From assembly GCF_037154085.1 (NCBI RefSeq), contig NZ_JBANRM010000004.1, forward strand, positions 186,001 to 250,000: DNA of 64,000 bases, given 5' to 3'. The notes beneath the pieces are model-generated. The model saw nothing but the letters and a program-made list of their open reading frames with translations. It ran no database searches and had not been told where the DNA came from. Positions 43,467 to 52,517 of the stretch are shown here, piece after piece; the first letter of the stretch is position 1; every line of letters starts with the position of its first letter. The stretch comes from Andeanibacterium fulvum (GTDB taxonomy: Bacteria; Pseudomonadota; Alphaproteobacteria; Sphingomonadales; Sphingomonadaceae). A program made the position numbers and the translations under genes.

Positions 43467-43622
43467 CTACCCTTGCTTGCGCGATTTATGCGCAGCGATC
43501 TGTTCATCCAGCGCGGCGATGCGCAGCCGTTCCGGCGTGCCCTTGGCCAGCCCCTTGAGGCGGCAAGTGGCCCACAGCGCCTTGCGTTCGGATTCCAGCG
43601 CCTTGAGATAGAGATCGGCCAT
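43467..43622 (-). CDS. Small basic helical protein
   Basis: The product has 51 residues starting MADLYLKALESERKALWATC and ending AAHKSRKQG. Alternating charges suggest one or two helices; no membrane part. The usage of codons is like that of neighbours, but the assignment as a gene rests on the open frame and a weak upstream GGAGCG. Confidence 0.5.
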   Translation of the reverse strand: MADLYLKALESERKALWATCRLKGLAKGTPERLRIAALDEQIAAHKSRKQG

Positions 43623-43725
43623 TATCGCTCCTGTATATCAAATTCGCGGCATAGAGCCGGATGGTGCCGGGGGACAGCGATTTGGCGCGGCCTGCCCGCC
43701 CCCGGCCGCATCCCGGCCATACCCC

Positions 43726-44223
43726 TCAAAAGTGACACGAAACGGCCCGCGAAACCTGTGACTTTCCGCCCGCCCCTTCCTCGCCGTCGGACCGGCCCGC
43801 CAGCGCCAGATGCGGCCGGGCGACCAGCCGCAACAGCGCAGTATTGTCGGGTTTTCGGGCAATCTCGACAAAGCGCCCGGCATGGAACACCGGCTTGAGC
43901 GCACCTTCAAACGCCCGATATTCCAGCTCGTAGCCTGTGACCTTTCGCGAACGGTGCGTGTCACCCCGCACCTTGCCCAGCGCCACGTCCCACGCAGCCA
44001 CGAAACTCTCCGCCCCACGCCGGGCGCGCAGGCGATAGGCCGTCTCCCGCGCCATCCCCACCCGCCGCGCCGCCTCCGATACGGAACGCGTCAGCGCCAG
44101 ATACCCCAGAAACGCCGCCTGCCTGCGCGGCGTCCACCCATCTGCGCGAGCGCGCAGCGGAACGGGAACGAAAGCCGGCACATAGCGGCGCGAGCGGCGG
44201 GCGGGTTGGGCTGGGCGAGTCAT
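43726..44223 (-). CDS. Helix-turn-helix protein, terminase small-subunit-like
   Basis: The product has 165 residues. Residues about 28-62 (WTPRRQAAFLGYLALTRSVS with ARRVGMARETAYRLRAR) form a helix-turn-helix resembling those of terminase small subunits and transposase-like regulators. The N-terminus is Arg/Pro-rich. No phage genes surround it, so it may be a stand-alone DNA-binding protein. Confidence 0.6.
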   Translation of the reverse strand: MTRPAQPARRSRRYVPAFVPVPLRARADGWTPRRQAAFLGYLALTRSVSEAARRVGMARETAYRLRARRGAESFVAAWDVALGKVRGDTHRSRKVTGYELEYRAFEGALKPVFHAGRFVEIARKPDNTALLRLVARPHLALAGRSDGEEGAGGKSQVSRAVSCHF

Positions 44224-44328
44224 CCGGCAGGATAAGCCACAGATGGGGGTGTGTAGGAAAGGGTTTTGGGTGGGGCTGAAGGCGCCCCCTCGTCTGCCAA
44301 TCTTCGTCGTCGTTGCGAAGACGAGGTT

Positions 44329-44712
44329 TCAGCTGGGCATTGACCCCACGGCATCCCAATACAGCGCCAGAGCCGCCACGCTCACCACCACCCAGTTGAA
44401 GCCCAGCGCGAGTGCGGTGAATATCCGCCAGCCTTTTCCCGCGCCGGCCATGCCGCGCCGGAAGGTCCAGCGGCCAATGGCGTAGGTCAGCAGTCCGCAG
44501 GCGATGATGTTGATGGCCGGGTGAGTGTTCAACAGGCTGGAGAATACCACCAGCAGGACGATGCTCTGCAGGAACCATGCAGAGGCGAACCAGACTATAG
44601 GAATGGGGCGATAGGTGCCTTCGGGCAGGAAGCTGCCGATGTCGCTGGAACGCACGCCAAATTCGGGCGGGCCGTAATCCACTTCGTCGTCGTAAACCTT
44701 GCGCACCGTCAT
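44329..44712 (-). CDS. Membrane protein with three predicted helices
   Basis: The product has 127 residues from ATG 44712 (MTVRKVYDDEVDYG). Three hydrophobic segments: IVWFASAWFLQSIVLLVVFS, INIIACGLLTYAIG and IFTALALGFNWVVVSVAALA. The acidic N-terminus is probably cytoplasmic. No family recognised. Confidence 0.75.
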   Translation of the reverse strand: MTVRKVYDDEVDYGPPEFGVRSSDIGSFLPEGTYRPIPIVWFASAWFLQSIVLLVVFSSLLNTHPAINIIACGLLTYAIGRWTFRRGMAGAGKGWRIFTALALGFNWVVVSVAALALYWDAVGSMPS

Positions 44713-44768
44713 GCCCCCTGCCCGCGCAGAATGCCGATGGGCCGGCACGGTTCAATCCGGAAGGCTAC

Positions 44769-45134
44769 TCACCCCTCCAGCTCGATCCGCAGCCTGCTAC
44801 CGGTCGCGCGGGCGAGTTTTTCCAGCGTCGTCACCGAAGGGCGGGCAGTGCCGCTTTCCAGCCGGGCTATCGCGCTGCGGCTGGTGCCCATGCGTTCGGC
44901 CAGTTCCTCCTGCGTGAGCCCGGCGCGCGAGCGGGCTTCGACAACTTGCAGGGCAAGGGCGAACTCCTCCGCCAGCGCCATATAGGCCTCGCGGAAGGCA
45001 GGGTCCTTGCGCCAGCGCCGGATCGTCTGCTTGGCAGACATCTCCCCGCGCGCGCCGCTACCCGGCTCGCTCGAACACATGGCATGTTCGGCTGGGCCGG
45101 AATTGTCTTCGTCCTCCAAAACCTCGTGAATCAT
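44769..45134 (-). CDS. XRE-type helix-turn-helix regulator, antitoxin-like
   Basis: The product has 121 residues from ATG 45134 after AGGGG. Residues about 68-118 hold a lambda-repressor type HTH: SRAGLTQEELAERMGTSRSA then IARLESGTARPSVTTLEKLA. The preceding helical region (WRKDPAFREAYMALAEEFAL) is the arrangement found in HigA-like antitoxins and in small XRE regulators. No toxin gene is adjacent on either side. Confidence 0.8.
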   Translation of the reverse strand: MIHEVLEDEDNSGPAEHAMCSSEPGSGARGEMSAKQTIRRWRKDPAFREAYMALAEEFALALQVVEARSRAGLTQEELAERMGTSRSAIARLESGTARPSVTTLEKLARATGSRLRIELEG

Positions 45135-45460
45135 GATGCGCCCCTTTTCCGGCGGACGATGCCAGAGCCGGGACCGGGCGCAATTAAGGATGCTTACTCA
45201 GCCCTTTACCTTTACCCGCCCGATGCCCCCGCAGCGATTGCACGCCCTGCGCCGCCGGACCGAGGAAAGATCCGTGAGACCGGCTCGATGGGCGCGGCAA
45301 ACGGCGGATTTCCTGCCTTGGCGAAATGGCGCGGGTGGTGCTGCGGGCGGCGCTACGGGTGGCAGAAGCGACCGGGCGAGCGCCGGATTGATGGTCCATT
45401 ATGGCAGAGATTGTCCGGCGACGGCGTCACCCCTGCCGCCGCTTCTCTCCGGCCGAGCGC
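45135..45460. other. Gap without a convincing gene
   Basis: Open frames here run through on both strands without homology or a good ribosome site. No repeat arms were seen. Confidence 0.5.
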
Positions 45461-45844
45461 TTACCGATCCGCGCAGAGCCTCGCATAATCGTCGCGCGAG
45501 GAGTTCAGGTCCTCGATCACATTATTATAATCGGTCACCGAGGAATTATAGGCTTCCACATCGCCCAGCTGGTCCAGATATCCGAGCATGTTCTTGAGGA
45601 TACGCTGCATTTCCTCGAGCCGGTAGATCACGCTGCTGAGCAGTCCGCAGCCCACGGTGAAATCCCGCTCCACCCGCATCCGGCTGCGCAGGCTTTCAAG
45701 CTCGCTGAAATTCCGGGCTAGATCCCTGGCCGCGGAATTATACTGCTGGACGTAGAAGCTCTCCCCCTGCGCGGCGGCGGGCTGGGCCCCGGCCATGAGG
45801 AACAGCGGCGCGAGCGGCAGGAAAATTGCGGTCAGGCGGCGCAT
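45461..45844 (-). CDS. Small secreted helical protein, Cys-X57-Cys family member 2
   Basis: The product has 127 residues from ATG 45844; a signal peptide ends AGAQPAAAQ. The mature part is helical with cysteines in TVGCGLLSSVIYRLE and YARLCADR, exactly 57 residues apart, as in members 1 and 3. GCGLL and RLC are shared with member 1. It is followed upstream by member 3 in the same direction (76-base gap), so the pair may be one unit. Confidence 0.75.
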   Translation of the reverse strand: MRRLTAIFLPLAPLFLMAGAQPAAAQGESFYVQQYNSAARDLARNFSELESLRSRMRVERDFTVGCGLLSSVIYRLEEMQRILKNMLGYLDQLGDVEAYNSSVTDYNNVIEDLNSSRDDYARLCADR

Positions 45845-45920
45845 AGGTGGCTTTCGTGGATGATGGCTCGCCTGCTTGTGCCGGGCAGCACGATGCGGGG
45901 CAAGCGGGACTTGCTGCCGC

Positions 45921-46295
45921 TCAGGAACAGCGCTGTTCCTTGAGCGCACGGACCTTGGCGAGCTGACCTTCCAGTTCCTCGAAAGTCTGCTGTGCACTGT
46001 CATAGCTCGACTGATCGTCGGAACTGGAGGCCAATTGCTTCATCATGTTGAGCGAAGCGAGCGCATCGAAGCCCAGCTCGCGGATATTCTCGATATGCTG
46101 GCACTGTTCCGCCGTGGTCGGCGCGGCGCGCATCAGTTCCAGTTCGCGCTGCATCTGGTCCTTGTCGGCATTCACCGTGTCGACATGGCGATTATAGGCC
46201 TCGATCGAGGCATCGCTCATTTCCGCATGGGCGGCACCCGCCGCCAGCAGCGCAAGCGTGGCGGCCGTGCCGAACAGGGCCGGGAGTTTCGTCAT
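45921..46295 (-). CDS. Small secreted helical protein, Cys-X57-Cys family member 3
   Basis: The product has 124 residues. The signal peptide is LPALFGTAATLALLAAGAAHA. The mature part is acidic and helical; cysteines in TAEQCQHIENIREL and LKEQRCS are again 57 residues apart. GCGLL is not kept, so this is the most diverged member. Downstream of thiC on the same strand after an 84-base gap. Confidence 0.72.
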   Translation of the reverse strand: MTKLPALFGTAATLALLAAGAAHAEMSDASIEAYNRHVDTVNADKDQMQRELELMRAAPTTAEQCQHIENIRELGFDALASLNMMKQLASSSDDQSSYDSAQQTFEELEGQLAKVRALKEQRCS

Positions 46296-46341
46296 GCAAA
46301 TGCTCCGAAAAGCAAAGGTGGAAAGCGAATCCCGGCAGGAC

Positions 46342-46370
46342 GCCGGATGCCACGAAATGCGGCATCCGGC
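46342..46370 (-). terminator. Stem-loop after thiC
   Basis: GCCGGATGCC pairs perfectly with GGCATCCGGC (10 bp, 9-base loop), just past the thiC stop. There is no T-run on the minus strand, so it may be an mRNA-stability element. Confidence 0.5.
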
Positions 46371-46379
46371 TGGTCAGCG

Positions 46380-48239
46380 TCAATCGTGTTCGCGCCCATT
46401 CGCGCCGATGTAGAGTTCGCTGCCGATCTCGCGATATTTCTCGCTCATCTGCTGCATCCCTGCCTCGGCCTCTTCGGCGGCCGTGAAAGTCTCGATGGGG
46501 GCATTCTGCTTGGCGGCGAAATCGCGCACTTCCTGCGTGATCTTCATCGAGCAGAATTTCGGCCCGCACATGGAACAGAAATGCGCCGTCTTGGCGCCTT
46601 CCGCGGGCAGCGTCTGGTCGTGATATTGCTCGGCAGTATCCGGGTCGAGCGAGAGGTTGAACTGGTCGCGCCAGCGGAATTCGAAGCGCGCGCGGCTCAG
46701 CGCATCGTCGCGCACCTTGGCCGCCGGGTGGCCCTTGGCAAGGTCCGCCGCATGGGCGGCGAGCTTGTAGGTGACCACTCCCACCTTCACGTCGTCGCGG
46801 TCAGGCAGGCCGAGGTGCTCCTTGGGCGTGACGTAGCAGAGCATCGCCGTGCCATACCAGCCGATCATAGCCGCGCCGATGCCGCTGGTGATGTGATCGT
46901 AGCCGGGCGCGATATCCGTCACGAGGGGCCCGAGCGTGTAGAACGGAGCCTCGCCGCAGGCTTCCAACTGCTTGTCCATGTTCTCCTTGATCTTGTGCAT
47001 CGGCACATGGCCGGGGCCCTCGATCATCACCTGCACATCCTGTTCCCAGGCGCGCTTGGTCAGTTCGCCCAGCGTGTAGAGTTCGGCGAATTGCGCCTCG
47101 TCATTCGCGTCGGCGATGGAGCCGGGACGCAACCCGTCACCCAGCGAATAGGCGATGTCATAGGCCTTCATGATCTCGGTGATTTCGTCGAAATGTTCGT
47201 AGAGGAACGATTCCTTGTGATGCGCCAGGCACCACTTGGCCATGATCGAGCCGCCACGGCTGACGATGCCCGTCACGCGCTTGGCGGTGAGCGGGATATA
47301 GGGCAGGCGCACGCCGGCGTGGATGGTGAAATAATCCACGCCCTGTTCGGCCTGTTCGATCAGCGTGTCGCGGAAGATCTCCCAGGTCAGGTCCTCGGCA
47401 ATGCCGCCCACCTTTTCCAGCGCCTGATAGATCGGCACGGTGCCGATGGGCACGGGGCTGTTGCGGATGATCCATTCGCGCGTGTCATGGATATTGCGGC
47501 CGGTGGAAAGGTCCATCACCGTGTCCGCGCCCCAGCGGATGGACCAGACCATCTTGTCCACTTCGCTGGCCACATCGCTGGCCACGGCGGAATTGCCGAT
47601 ATTAGCGTTGATCTTCACCAGGAAGTTGCGGCCGATGGCCATCGGTTCGCATTCGGGGTGGTTGACGTTGCTGGGGATGATCGCCCTGCCCCGCGCCACT
47701 TCCTCGCGCACGAATTCGGGCGTCACGTAATCGGGGATGGCAGCGCCCCAATCCTGCCCGTCGCGGATATATTCGCGCAGCATTTCGCGGCCGAGATTTT
47801 CGCGCGTGGCGACATATTCCATCTCGGGCGTGATGATGCCCCGGCGGGCATAATGCATCTGGCTGAGGTTCGCGCCGGGCTTGGCGCGCAACACTGTCTT
47901 GTGGACATTGGGATAGGCAGGCACGCCGCCCGAACGATCCGGTCCGAGTTGGCCGTTATCTTCCGGCTTCACTTCGCGCGCGGCATATTCCTCCACATCG
48001 CCGCGATCGAGCTGCCACTGGCGGCGCAGCTGCGGCAGGCCGCGCTGGATGTCGATCTGCGCGGCGGGATCGGTATAGGGGCCGGATGTGTCATAGACAC
48101 GCACCGGCGGTTCGCCGCTGGAAGGTTCCAGATCGATCTCGCGCATGGCAACGCCGAGCGGGCCGACATGGATCTTGCGGCTGCCCCGGATCGGGCCGGT
48201 GGTCACGCCAATCTCGATAGGGGAATTGATGTCGGCCAT
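46380..48239 (-). CDS. thiC: Phosphomethylpyrimidine synthase
   Basis: The product has 619 residues. ThiC is a radical SAM enzyme that turns AIR into HMP-phosphate for thiamine. The C-terminal FeS motif reads CSMCGPKFCSMKI (CxxCxxxxC). Conserved blocks VNANIGNSAV-like KINANIGNSAVASDV, RGGSIMAKWC and MIEGPGHVPMHKIKENMDKQ are present. The mRNA leader has a TPP riboswitch. Confidence 0.98.
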   Translation of the reverse strand: MADINSPIEIGVTTGPIRGSRKIHVGPLGVAMREIDLEPSSGEPPVRVYDTSGPYTDPAAQIDIQRGLPQLRRQWQLDRGDVEEYAAREVKPEDNGQLGPDRSGGVPAYPNVHKTVLRAKPGANLSQMHYARRGIITPEMEYVATRENLGREMLREYIRDGQDWGAAIPDYVTPEFVREEVARGRAIIPSNVNHPECEPMAIGRNFLVKINANIGNSAVASDVASEVDKMVWSIRWGADTVMDLSTGRNIHDTREWIIRNSPVPIGTVPIYQALEKVGGIAEDLTWEIFRDTLIEQAEQGVDYFTIHAGVRLPYIPLTAKRVTGIVSRGGSIMAKWCLAHHKESFLYEHFDEITEIMKAYDIAYSLGDGLRPGSIADANDEAQFAELYTLGELTKRAWEQDVQVMIEGPGHVPMHKIKENMDKQLEACGEAPFYTLGPLVTDIAPGYDHITSGIGAAMIGWYGTAMLCYVTPKEHLGLPDRDDVKVGVVTYKLAAHAADLAKGHPAAKVRDDALSRARFEFRWRDQFNLSLDPDTAEQYHDQTLPAEGAKTAHFCSMCGPKFCSMKITQEVRDFAAKQNAPIETFTAAEEAEAGMQQMSEKYREIGSELYIGANGREHD

Positions 48240-48302
48240 TCATGCTCTCCATGCAGGCGGATGAGCGGATGGCGGGCCTGTATCTTCGGGAAGAACGCCC
48301 TC

Positions 48303-48411
48303 CACTCCCTCCGCCCGTGTTAACGGGTTCAGGTTCGACGGGTCGTGGGGCGCAACGCCCACCTCTCAGCCGATGGTCCGAAACGGACCGGCATGGCTCC
48401 CCGGGGATGAG
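48303..48411 (-). promoter_or_regulatory. TPP riboswitch (THI element) upstream of thiC
   Basis: The minus strand reads GGGGAGCC, then CGGCTGAGAGG, GACCCGTCGAACCTGAACCC and the closing GGCGGAGGGA. CUGAGA and the ACCUGAA block with the GGGGAGCC start are the pyrimidine- and phosphate-binding parts of the TPP aptamer. It ends about 65 bases before the thiC start and should reduce expression when thiamine pyrophosphate is high, probably at translation. Confidence 0.95.
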
Positions 48412-48575
48412 TCGCAACCTAGGCGCTCGCACGCGCGGCGGCAAGCGGGGCGCGGCAGGTGGAGCGGCTTAACCCGGTGCTAACGCTGTTCGGGCATGGA
48501 AGATTGGTCTAGGGAGCGGGCCGCTAACGCGATGGCCCCGGCAGATGGCCCCCGGAACGGCCCAAGGGAACGGCG

Positions 48576-49622
48576 ATGTTGGAAAAGCTGGCTGAATATC
48601 TTGCCTCCACCAGCCAGCAGCTGGCGCTGGACCTCGTATCGCCGTGGGCCCGCACCGGCCTGCTGGCGCTGATCGTCGGCTGGCTGGTCGGTATGCTGGC
48701 CTATCGCCATTATTTCGGCCGCGAAGGGTTTTCGCTGCTCGCCTATCTGCGCCACGCCTTCCCGCGCCGTGTCTACTGGTCCCGCACCTTCGCGGTGGAC
48801 CTGCAGGTGTTCCTGTTCGGCCGGTTGCTGGAACCGGCGCGCTGGGCGGGCTTGCTGTTCTCGGTCACCGCCGTGGCCATGGCGATTTCCAGCGGGCTGA
48901 CCGCCGCTTTCGGCCCGGTGCGGGAAAGCACGCCCGGCGCGCTGGAACTGGGCCTGCTCGCCCTGCTGCTGCTGCTCGCCTTCGATTTCGGCACTTACGT
49001 GACGCATCGCCTGTCGCATCAGGTGCCGTTCCTCTGGGCTTTCCACCGGGTGCACCATTCCGCCGAGGAACTGAATCCGCTGACGCTGGAGCGCAAGCAT
49101 CCGGTCTATTCACTGATCAGCGCCGCCATCGATTGCGCCATCGTGGCGCCGGTGCAGGGGGCGATCCTCTATTTCTTCGGCGGCAAGACGGGGCTGGCCG
49201 TGCTGGCGGGCACCAATTTGGGCTTCATCCTGTTCGCCTATTGCGCCGCCAGCCTGCGCCATACCCATATCTGGCTGTCCTACGGCCCGGTGCTGGACCG
49301 GATCGTGGTGAGCCCTGCCCTCCACCAGATCCACCACAGCAAGGCCCGCCGCCATTTCGACCGCAATTACGGGGAAGTGCTGGCCATCTGGGACTGGATG
49401 CTGGGCACGATCTATCTGCCGAAGGAACGCGAGGAGCTGGAATTCGGCATCGGCGACGAGGAAGTGCAGCCCCACCCCAATCTGGGCGCGGCGCTGCTGG
49501 AGCCCTTCGCCTATGCCTGGGGCACATTGCGCCGCCCCTCACCCGGCAGCACCGCGCCCGAGAGCGATGCGGTGCAACCGGCGGCGGAGGCAGAAACCGC
49601 GCCGTCCCTGCCGGGCCAATGA
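48576..49622 (+). CDS. Sterol desaturase/fatty acid hydroxylase family membrane protein
   Basis: The product has 348 residues, with at least four membrane segments. The diiron histidine boxes are THRLSH, HRVHHS and HQIHHSKARRHFDRNYG. Enzymes of this family hydroxylate or desaturate lipids or carotenoids. The short carotenoid hydroxylases (CrtZ) share the box type, but this protein is twice their size and 5 kb from the crt genes, so a link is speculative. Its stop overlaps the next start. Confidence 0.9.
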   Translation: MLEKLAEYLASTSQQLALDLVSPWARTGLLALIVGWLVGMLAYRHYFGREGFSLLAYLRHAFPRRVYWSRTFAVDLQVFLFGRLLEPARWAGLLFSVTAVAMAISSGLTAAFGPVRESTPGALELGLLALLLLLAFDFGTYVTHRLSHQVPFLWAFHRVHHSAEELNPLTLERKHPVYSLISAAIDCAIVAPVQGAILYFFGGKTGLAVLAGTNLGFILFAYCAASLRHTHIWLSYGPVLDRIVVSPALHQIHHSKARRHFDRNYGEVLAIWDWMLGTIYLPKEREELEFGIGDEEVQPHPNLGAALLEPFAYAWGTLRRPSPGSTAPESDAVQPAAEAETAPSLPGQ

Positions 49623-50725
49623 ACCGGGGGCTTTCCCTCTATCTCGATCTGCTGCGCTTCGCGGCCGCGCTGGTCGTCGTGGCCACTCACCTTGCCTATG
49701 CCGAACTGAGCGGCGGGATGCTGCAATATTGGCGCCTGCTGGGCAACGATGCGGTGATGGTGTTCTTCGTCCTTTCCGGCTTCGTCATCGCCCATGTCGC
49801 GCATGAGAAGGAAACCACTCTGGGCGCCTATACGGCCAGCCGCCTTGCGCGACTGTGGTCCGTTGCAGTGCCGGCACTGGCGATCACGATCCTGATCGAC
49901 CAGTGGGGCCGCTCGCTCGATCCGGCGGCCTATGCGCAATGGTGGTATCAGGCGAGCGATCCGGTCTGGCGGGCATTGCGCGCACTCACCTTCACCAACG
50001 AATTGTGGTTTTCCTCCATCCGCCCTTTCAGCAACGGGCCGTGGTGGTCGCTGGGATATGAGGCGGTCTATTACGCGATCTTCGGTGCGGCCTTCTATCT
50101 CACCGGCTGGAAGCGGATCGCAATCGCCGGGGCACTGGTGGTTCTGGCGGGGCCGAAGATCCTGCTGCTGGCGCCGATCTGGTGGCTGGGCGTGTGGACG
50201 TGGAAGCGCACGCGCTGCGCCGCGCTGACTGCCGACAAGGCGGCCCTCGCCTTCTTCGGCTCCATCGCGCTCTATGGCTGGTTCCGCTGGAGCGGCGCGC
50301 CGGAGATGCTCAAGCTGGTCACCGCATGGCTGATCGGGCCGGACAATGTCGTCCACTATCTCGGCTTCTCGGACGAGTTCCTGTCGAGCTGGTTCATCGG
50401 GCCGTTCGTGGCGCTCAATTTCCTCGGCGCGCACGGACTGGCATCCTCGCTCGAGAAATGGCTGGAGCCGCTGCGGCGGCCGATCACCTTCGCCGCCCAA
50501 TCCACCTTCGCGCTCTACCTGCTGCATTACCCGATGCTGCGCTTCGCCCATGCCGCCACTGGCTATGACGTGAAGAACCCGCTCCACGTGCTGGCCGCTT
50601 TCCTCTGCGTGGTGGGCAGCTGCATGATGATCGGCCCGCTGATCGAACGCAGCAAACGCGGCTGGAAGGCATTGCTGACCGCCAGCATTCCGGGCCTTTC
50701 CCAGCCGCCGCGCCAGCGCGCCTAG
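49619..50725 (+). CDS. Acyltransferase family 3 (OafA/YrhL-like) membrane protein
   Basis: The product has 368 residues from the ATG at 49619, overlapping the upstream stop as ATGA. RGLSLYLDLLRFAAALVVVA and HLAYAELSG contain the R and H of the family active site, and about ten membrane helices follow. The family transfers acyl groups to sugars or lipids at the envelope. Coupling to the desaturase-like gene suggests a joint lipid modification, which is inference. Confidence 0.9.
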   Translation: MNRGLSLYLDLLRFAAALVVVATHLAYAELSGGMLQYWRLLGNDAVMVFFVLSGFVIAHVAHEKETTLGAYTASRLARLWSVAVPALAITILIDQWGRSLDPAAYAQWWYQASDPVWRALRALTFTNELWFSSIRPFSNGPWWSLGYEAVYYAIFGAAFYLTGWKRIAIAGALVVLAGPKILLLAPIWWLGVWTWKRTRCAALTADKAALAFFGSIALYGWFRWSGAPEMLKLVTAWLIGPDNVVHYLGFSDEFLSSWFIGPFVALNFLGAHGLASSLEKWLEPLRRPITFAAQSTFALYLLHYPMLRFAHAATGYDVKNPLHVLAAFLCVVGSCMMIGPLIERSKRGWKALLTASIPGLSQPPRQRA

Positions 50726-50792
50726 GCCCTCGTAGCCGGCCGGAAGGCGTGTTATCTTTCGTTTCACGGGAGAAGTGAAAAGGAGATACGCC

Positions 50793-51176
50793 ATGAGCGT
50801 TTCCGCAAGCCGCCTGCTCGCCGCGGCCGCCGCGCTGGCCCTGCCTGCCTCTGCCATGGCCCATCACGGCTGGGGCTGGACGGAAGAGAAGGAAAGCCGC
50901 CTGTCCGGCACGATCCATTCGATCAGCTTCGGCAATCCGCACATGCACCTGCAATTGCGCACCGATGAAGGACTGTGGGAAGTGGACCTTTCCCCGCCCA
51001 TCGTGGCGCAGGGCTCCGGCTTCGGCCCGGATGCGGCGAAGGCGGGCGAGAAGGCCACCATCACCGGCCATCGCGCCCGTGACAGCAAACTGCGCGCCTT
51101 CAAGGGCGAGACGATCACCGTGCGCGGCAAGACCTATGACGTCTATCCGCAGCGGGAGAAGACGCTGAGGCCGTAG
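50793..51176 (+). CDS. DUF6152 family secreted protein
   Basis: The product has 127 residues with ATG 50793 after AAGGAGA. The signal peptide probably ends before HHGWGWTEEKE, leaving histidine at the N-terminus. The mature part is a small beta-domain (LSGTIHSISFGNPHMHLQLR, GKTYDVYPQRE). Relatives are of unknown role and often lie beside a small membrane protein, as here. An N-terminal His pair could bind metal, but this is untested. Confidence 0.8.
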   Translation: MSVSASRLLAAAAALALPASAMAHHGWGWTEEKESRLSGTIHSISFGNPHMHLQLRTDEGLWEVDLSPPIVAQGSGFGPDAAKAGEKATITGHRARDSKLRAFKGETITVRGKTYDVYPQREKTLRP

Positions 51177-51180
51177 GTAA

Positions 51181-51336
51181 GTTCGTCATCCCGGCGAAAG
51201 CCGGGATCGCGATCGATTGGGTGTGCGGCCCCGCGCGTGGAAGATCGGGTTGATCGAAAGCGCCTCCCGTTTGGGGGCATCTCTTCGAACCGATCATCTA
51301 GCCGCCAGCGATCCCGGCTTTCGCCGGGATGACGAC
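51181..51336. repeat. Palindromic repeat (TCATCCCGGCGAAAGCCGGGAT type)
   Basis: The left unit TCATCCCGGCGAAAGCCGGG is mirrored by the right unit CCCGGCTTTCGCCGGGATGA. A 100-base spacer separates them, between convergent genes. Confidence 0.85.
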
Positions 51337-51348
51337 CTGGAGCGCCCC

Positions 51349-51750
51349 TCAGGTAAAGCGCATGAAGCCCGAAACCGCCAGGGTCAGCCCGGCCAGCAGC
51401 GTCACTACCGCCCATACGCGATGCATGGCGGCGAGGTTCTTGAGCCAGAGGTGGAAATAGAGATCGGAAAAGCCGGCCACGGCCAGCGCCTCGATCATCA
51501 TCAGCCCGCCGATGCCCTTCATCACGCAGGTGACGATGTCGCCCGAATCCCAAGGGTTCACGAGATAGATCGCCGCGCCGAAGGTCAGTTCCACCGCCGC
51601 GCTCAGCAATTGCAGCGCGGGCGATTTGTCGATCTCGTCCACCATGGCACGCCACATGCCCGGCTGACGCAGGGCGCCCACGGCGGCAAAAACGGCAAAC
51701 AGGCCCAGCAGCGCGGCGCTCCACGCAGTAGGGTCGAAATTATTCGGCAT
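51349..51750 (-). CDS. Four-helix membrane protein
   Basis: The product has 133 residues with hydrophobic segments WSAALLGLFAVFAAVGAL, LLSAAVELTFGAAIYLV, VMKGIGGLMMIEALAVAG and VWAVVTLLAGLTLAVSG. No family recognised with confidence. It is convergent with the DUF6152 gene. Confidence 0.75.
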   Translation of the reverse strand: MPNNFDPTAWSAALLGLFAVFAAVGALRQPGMWRAMVDEIDKSPALQLLSAAVELTFGAAIYLVNPWDSGDIVTCVMKGIGGLMMIEALAVAGFSDLYFHLWLKNLAAMHRVWAVVTLLAGLTLAVSGFMRFT

Positions 51751-51851
51751 CCTCGGTCACCTCCGCTTCGGGGGAGTGTTTGTGCAAGTGAGTAAGGCCG
51801 AGCCGCTGCCCTGTCCAGCGCAGGTTTTACGCGGTTTTCTGCTATCGCAAG

Positions 51852-52451
51852 TTAGCCTGCGGCCTGCCACTGGACCACGGCGTCCATGGGCCAGAGCAGC
51901 ATCAGCACGTTGAGCGTCAGATTGTCGCGGATCATCGCCAGGGTGAACAGTTCCAGCGCCACGCCCAGCAGCACGCTGGCCCATACCGGCAGGCGGCTGG
52001 CAAGCAGGAAGCCCACGATCATCCAGCCGATATCGGACATGGAATTGACGATACTGTCCCCGACATAGCCCCAGCTGACCGTTACTTCGCGGTAGCGGTC
52101 GATGATGAAGGGGGTGTTCTCCAGCACTTCCCAGAACCCCTCGAACGCCACGGCGATCGGCAGTGCCCAGCGCGCAGGAAGGCCCCCGAACAGGCGAAAA
52201 CGTCGCCAGAGGATGTGGGCGAAGAAGTAGAACAACAACCCGTGGATCAGGTGGCTGGGCGAATACCAGTCCGCGATGTGCTGGCTGTTCTCGGATGACT
52301 GCACGACCCCGTGCCACAGCTTGATCGTGCCGCACTCGCACATGGGCGGACGGTGCATCGCCAGCAGGATCGCAAGCACCAGCGCCATCACCGCCAGCGT
52401 GGCGAACAGGGCGCGGCGATGGGGGAGGAGCGATGCCGTGTTGAGTGCCAT
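51852..52451 (-). CDS. DUF2585 (UPF0314) membrane protein
   Basis: The product has 199 residues from ATG 52451 (an ATG 15 codons earlier is possible). CECGTIKLWHGVVQSSENSQ followed by HIADWYSPSHLIHGLLFYFF is the family signature; later WEVLENTPFIIDRYRE and several membrane helices follow. The family is known in alphaproteobacteria only by sequence; function is unknown. It is divergent from the MITE and the DUF2059 gene. Confidence 0.88.
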   Translation of the reverse strand: MALNTASLLPHRRALFATLAVMALVLAILLAMHRPPMCECGTIKLWHGVVQSSENSQHIADWYSPSHLIHGLLFYFFAHILWRRFRLFGGLPARWALPIAVAFEGFWEVLENTPFIIDRYREVTVSWGYVGDSIVNSMSDIGWMIVGFLLASRLPVWASVLLGVALELFTLAMIRDNLTLNVLMLLWPMDAVVQWQAAG

Positions 52452-52517
52452 GCCTGCTGACTGCACGCGAAGCTTCCCATCCGCAAGCATGCGCAATTGT
52501 GTTTTTCCTCATCGCCC

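Noticed and set aside
43726..44223. Phage remnant based on the terminase-like HTH
   Set aside because: No other phage gene or att site lies nearby.
44769..45134. Complete toxin-antitoxin pair
   Set aside because: Only the HigA-like HTH gene is present; neither neighbouring gap encodes a RelE/HigB-type toxin.
48576..49622. Carotenoid hydroxylase crtZ or crtG for the desaturase-like gene
   Set aside because: The histidine boxes fit the broad family, but the length and the lack of other CrtZ/CrtG features and its distance from the crt genes do not support the name.
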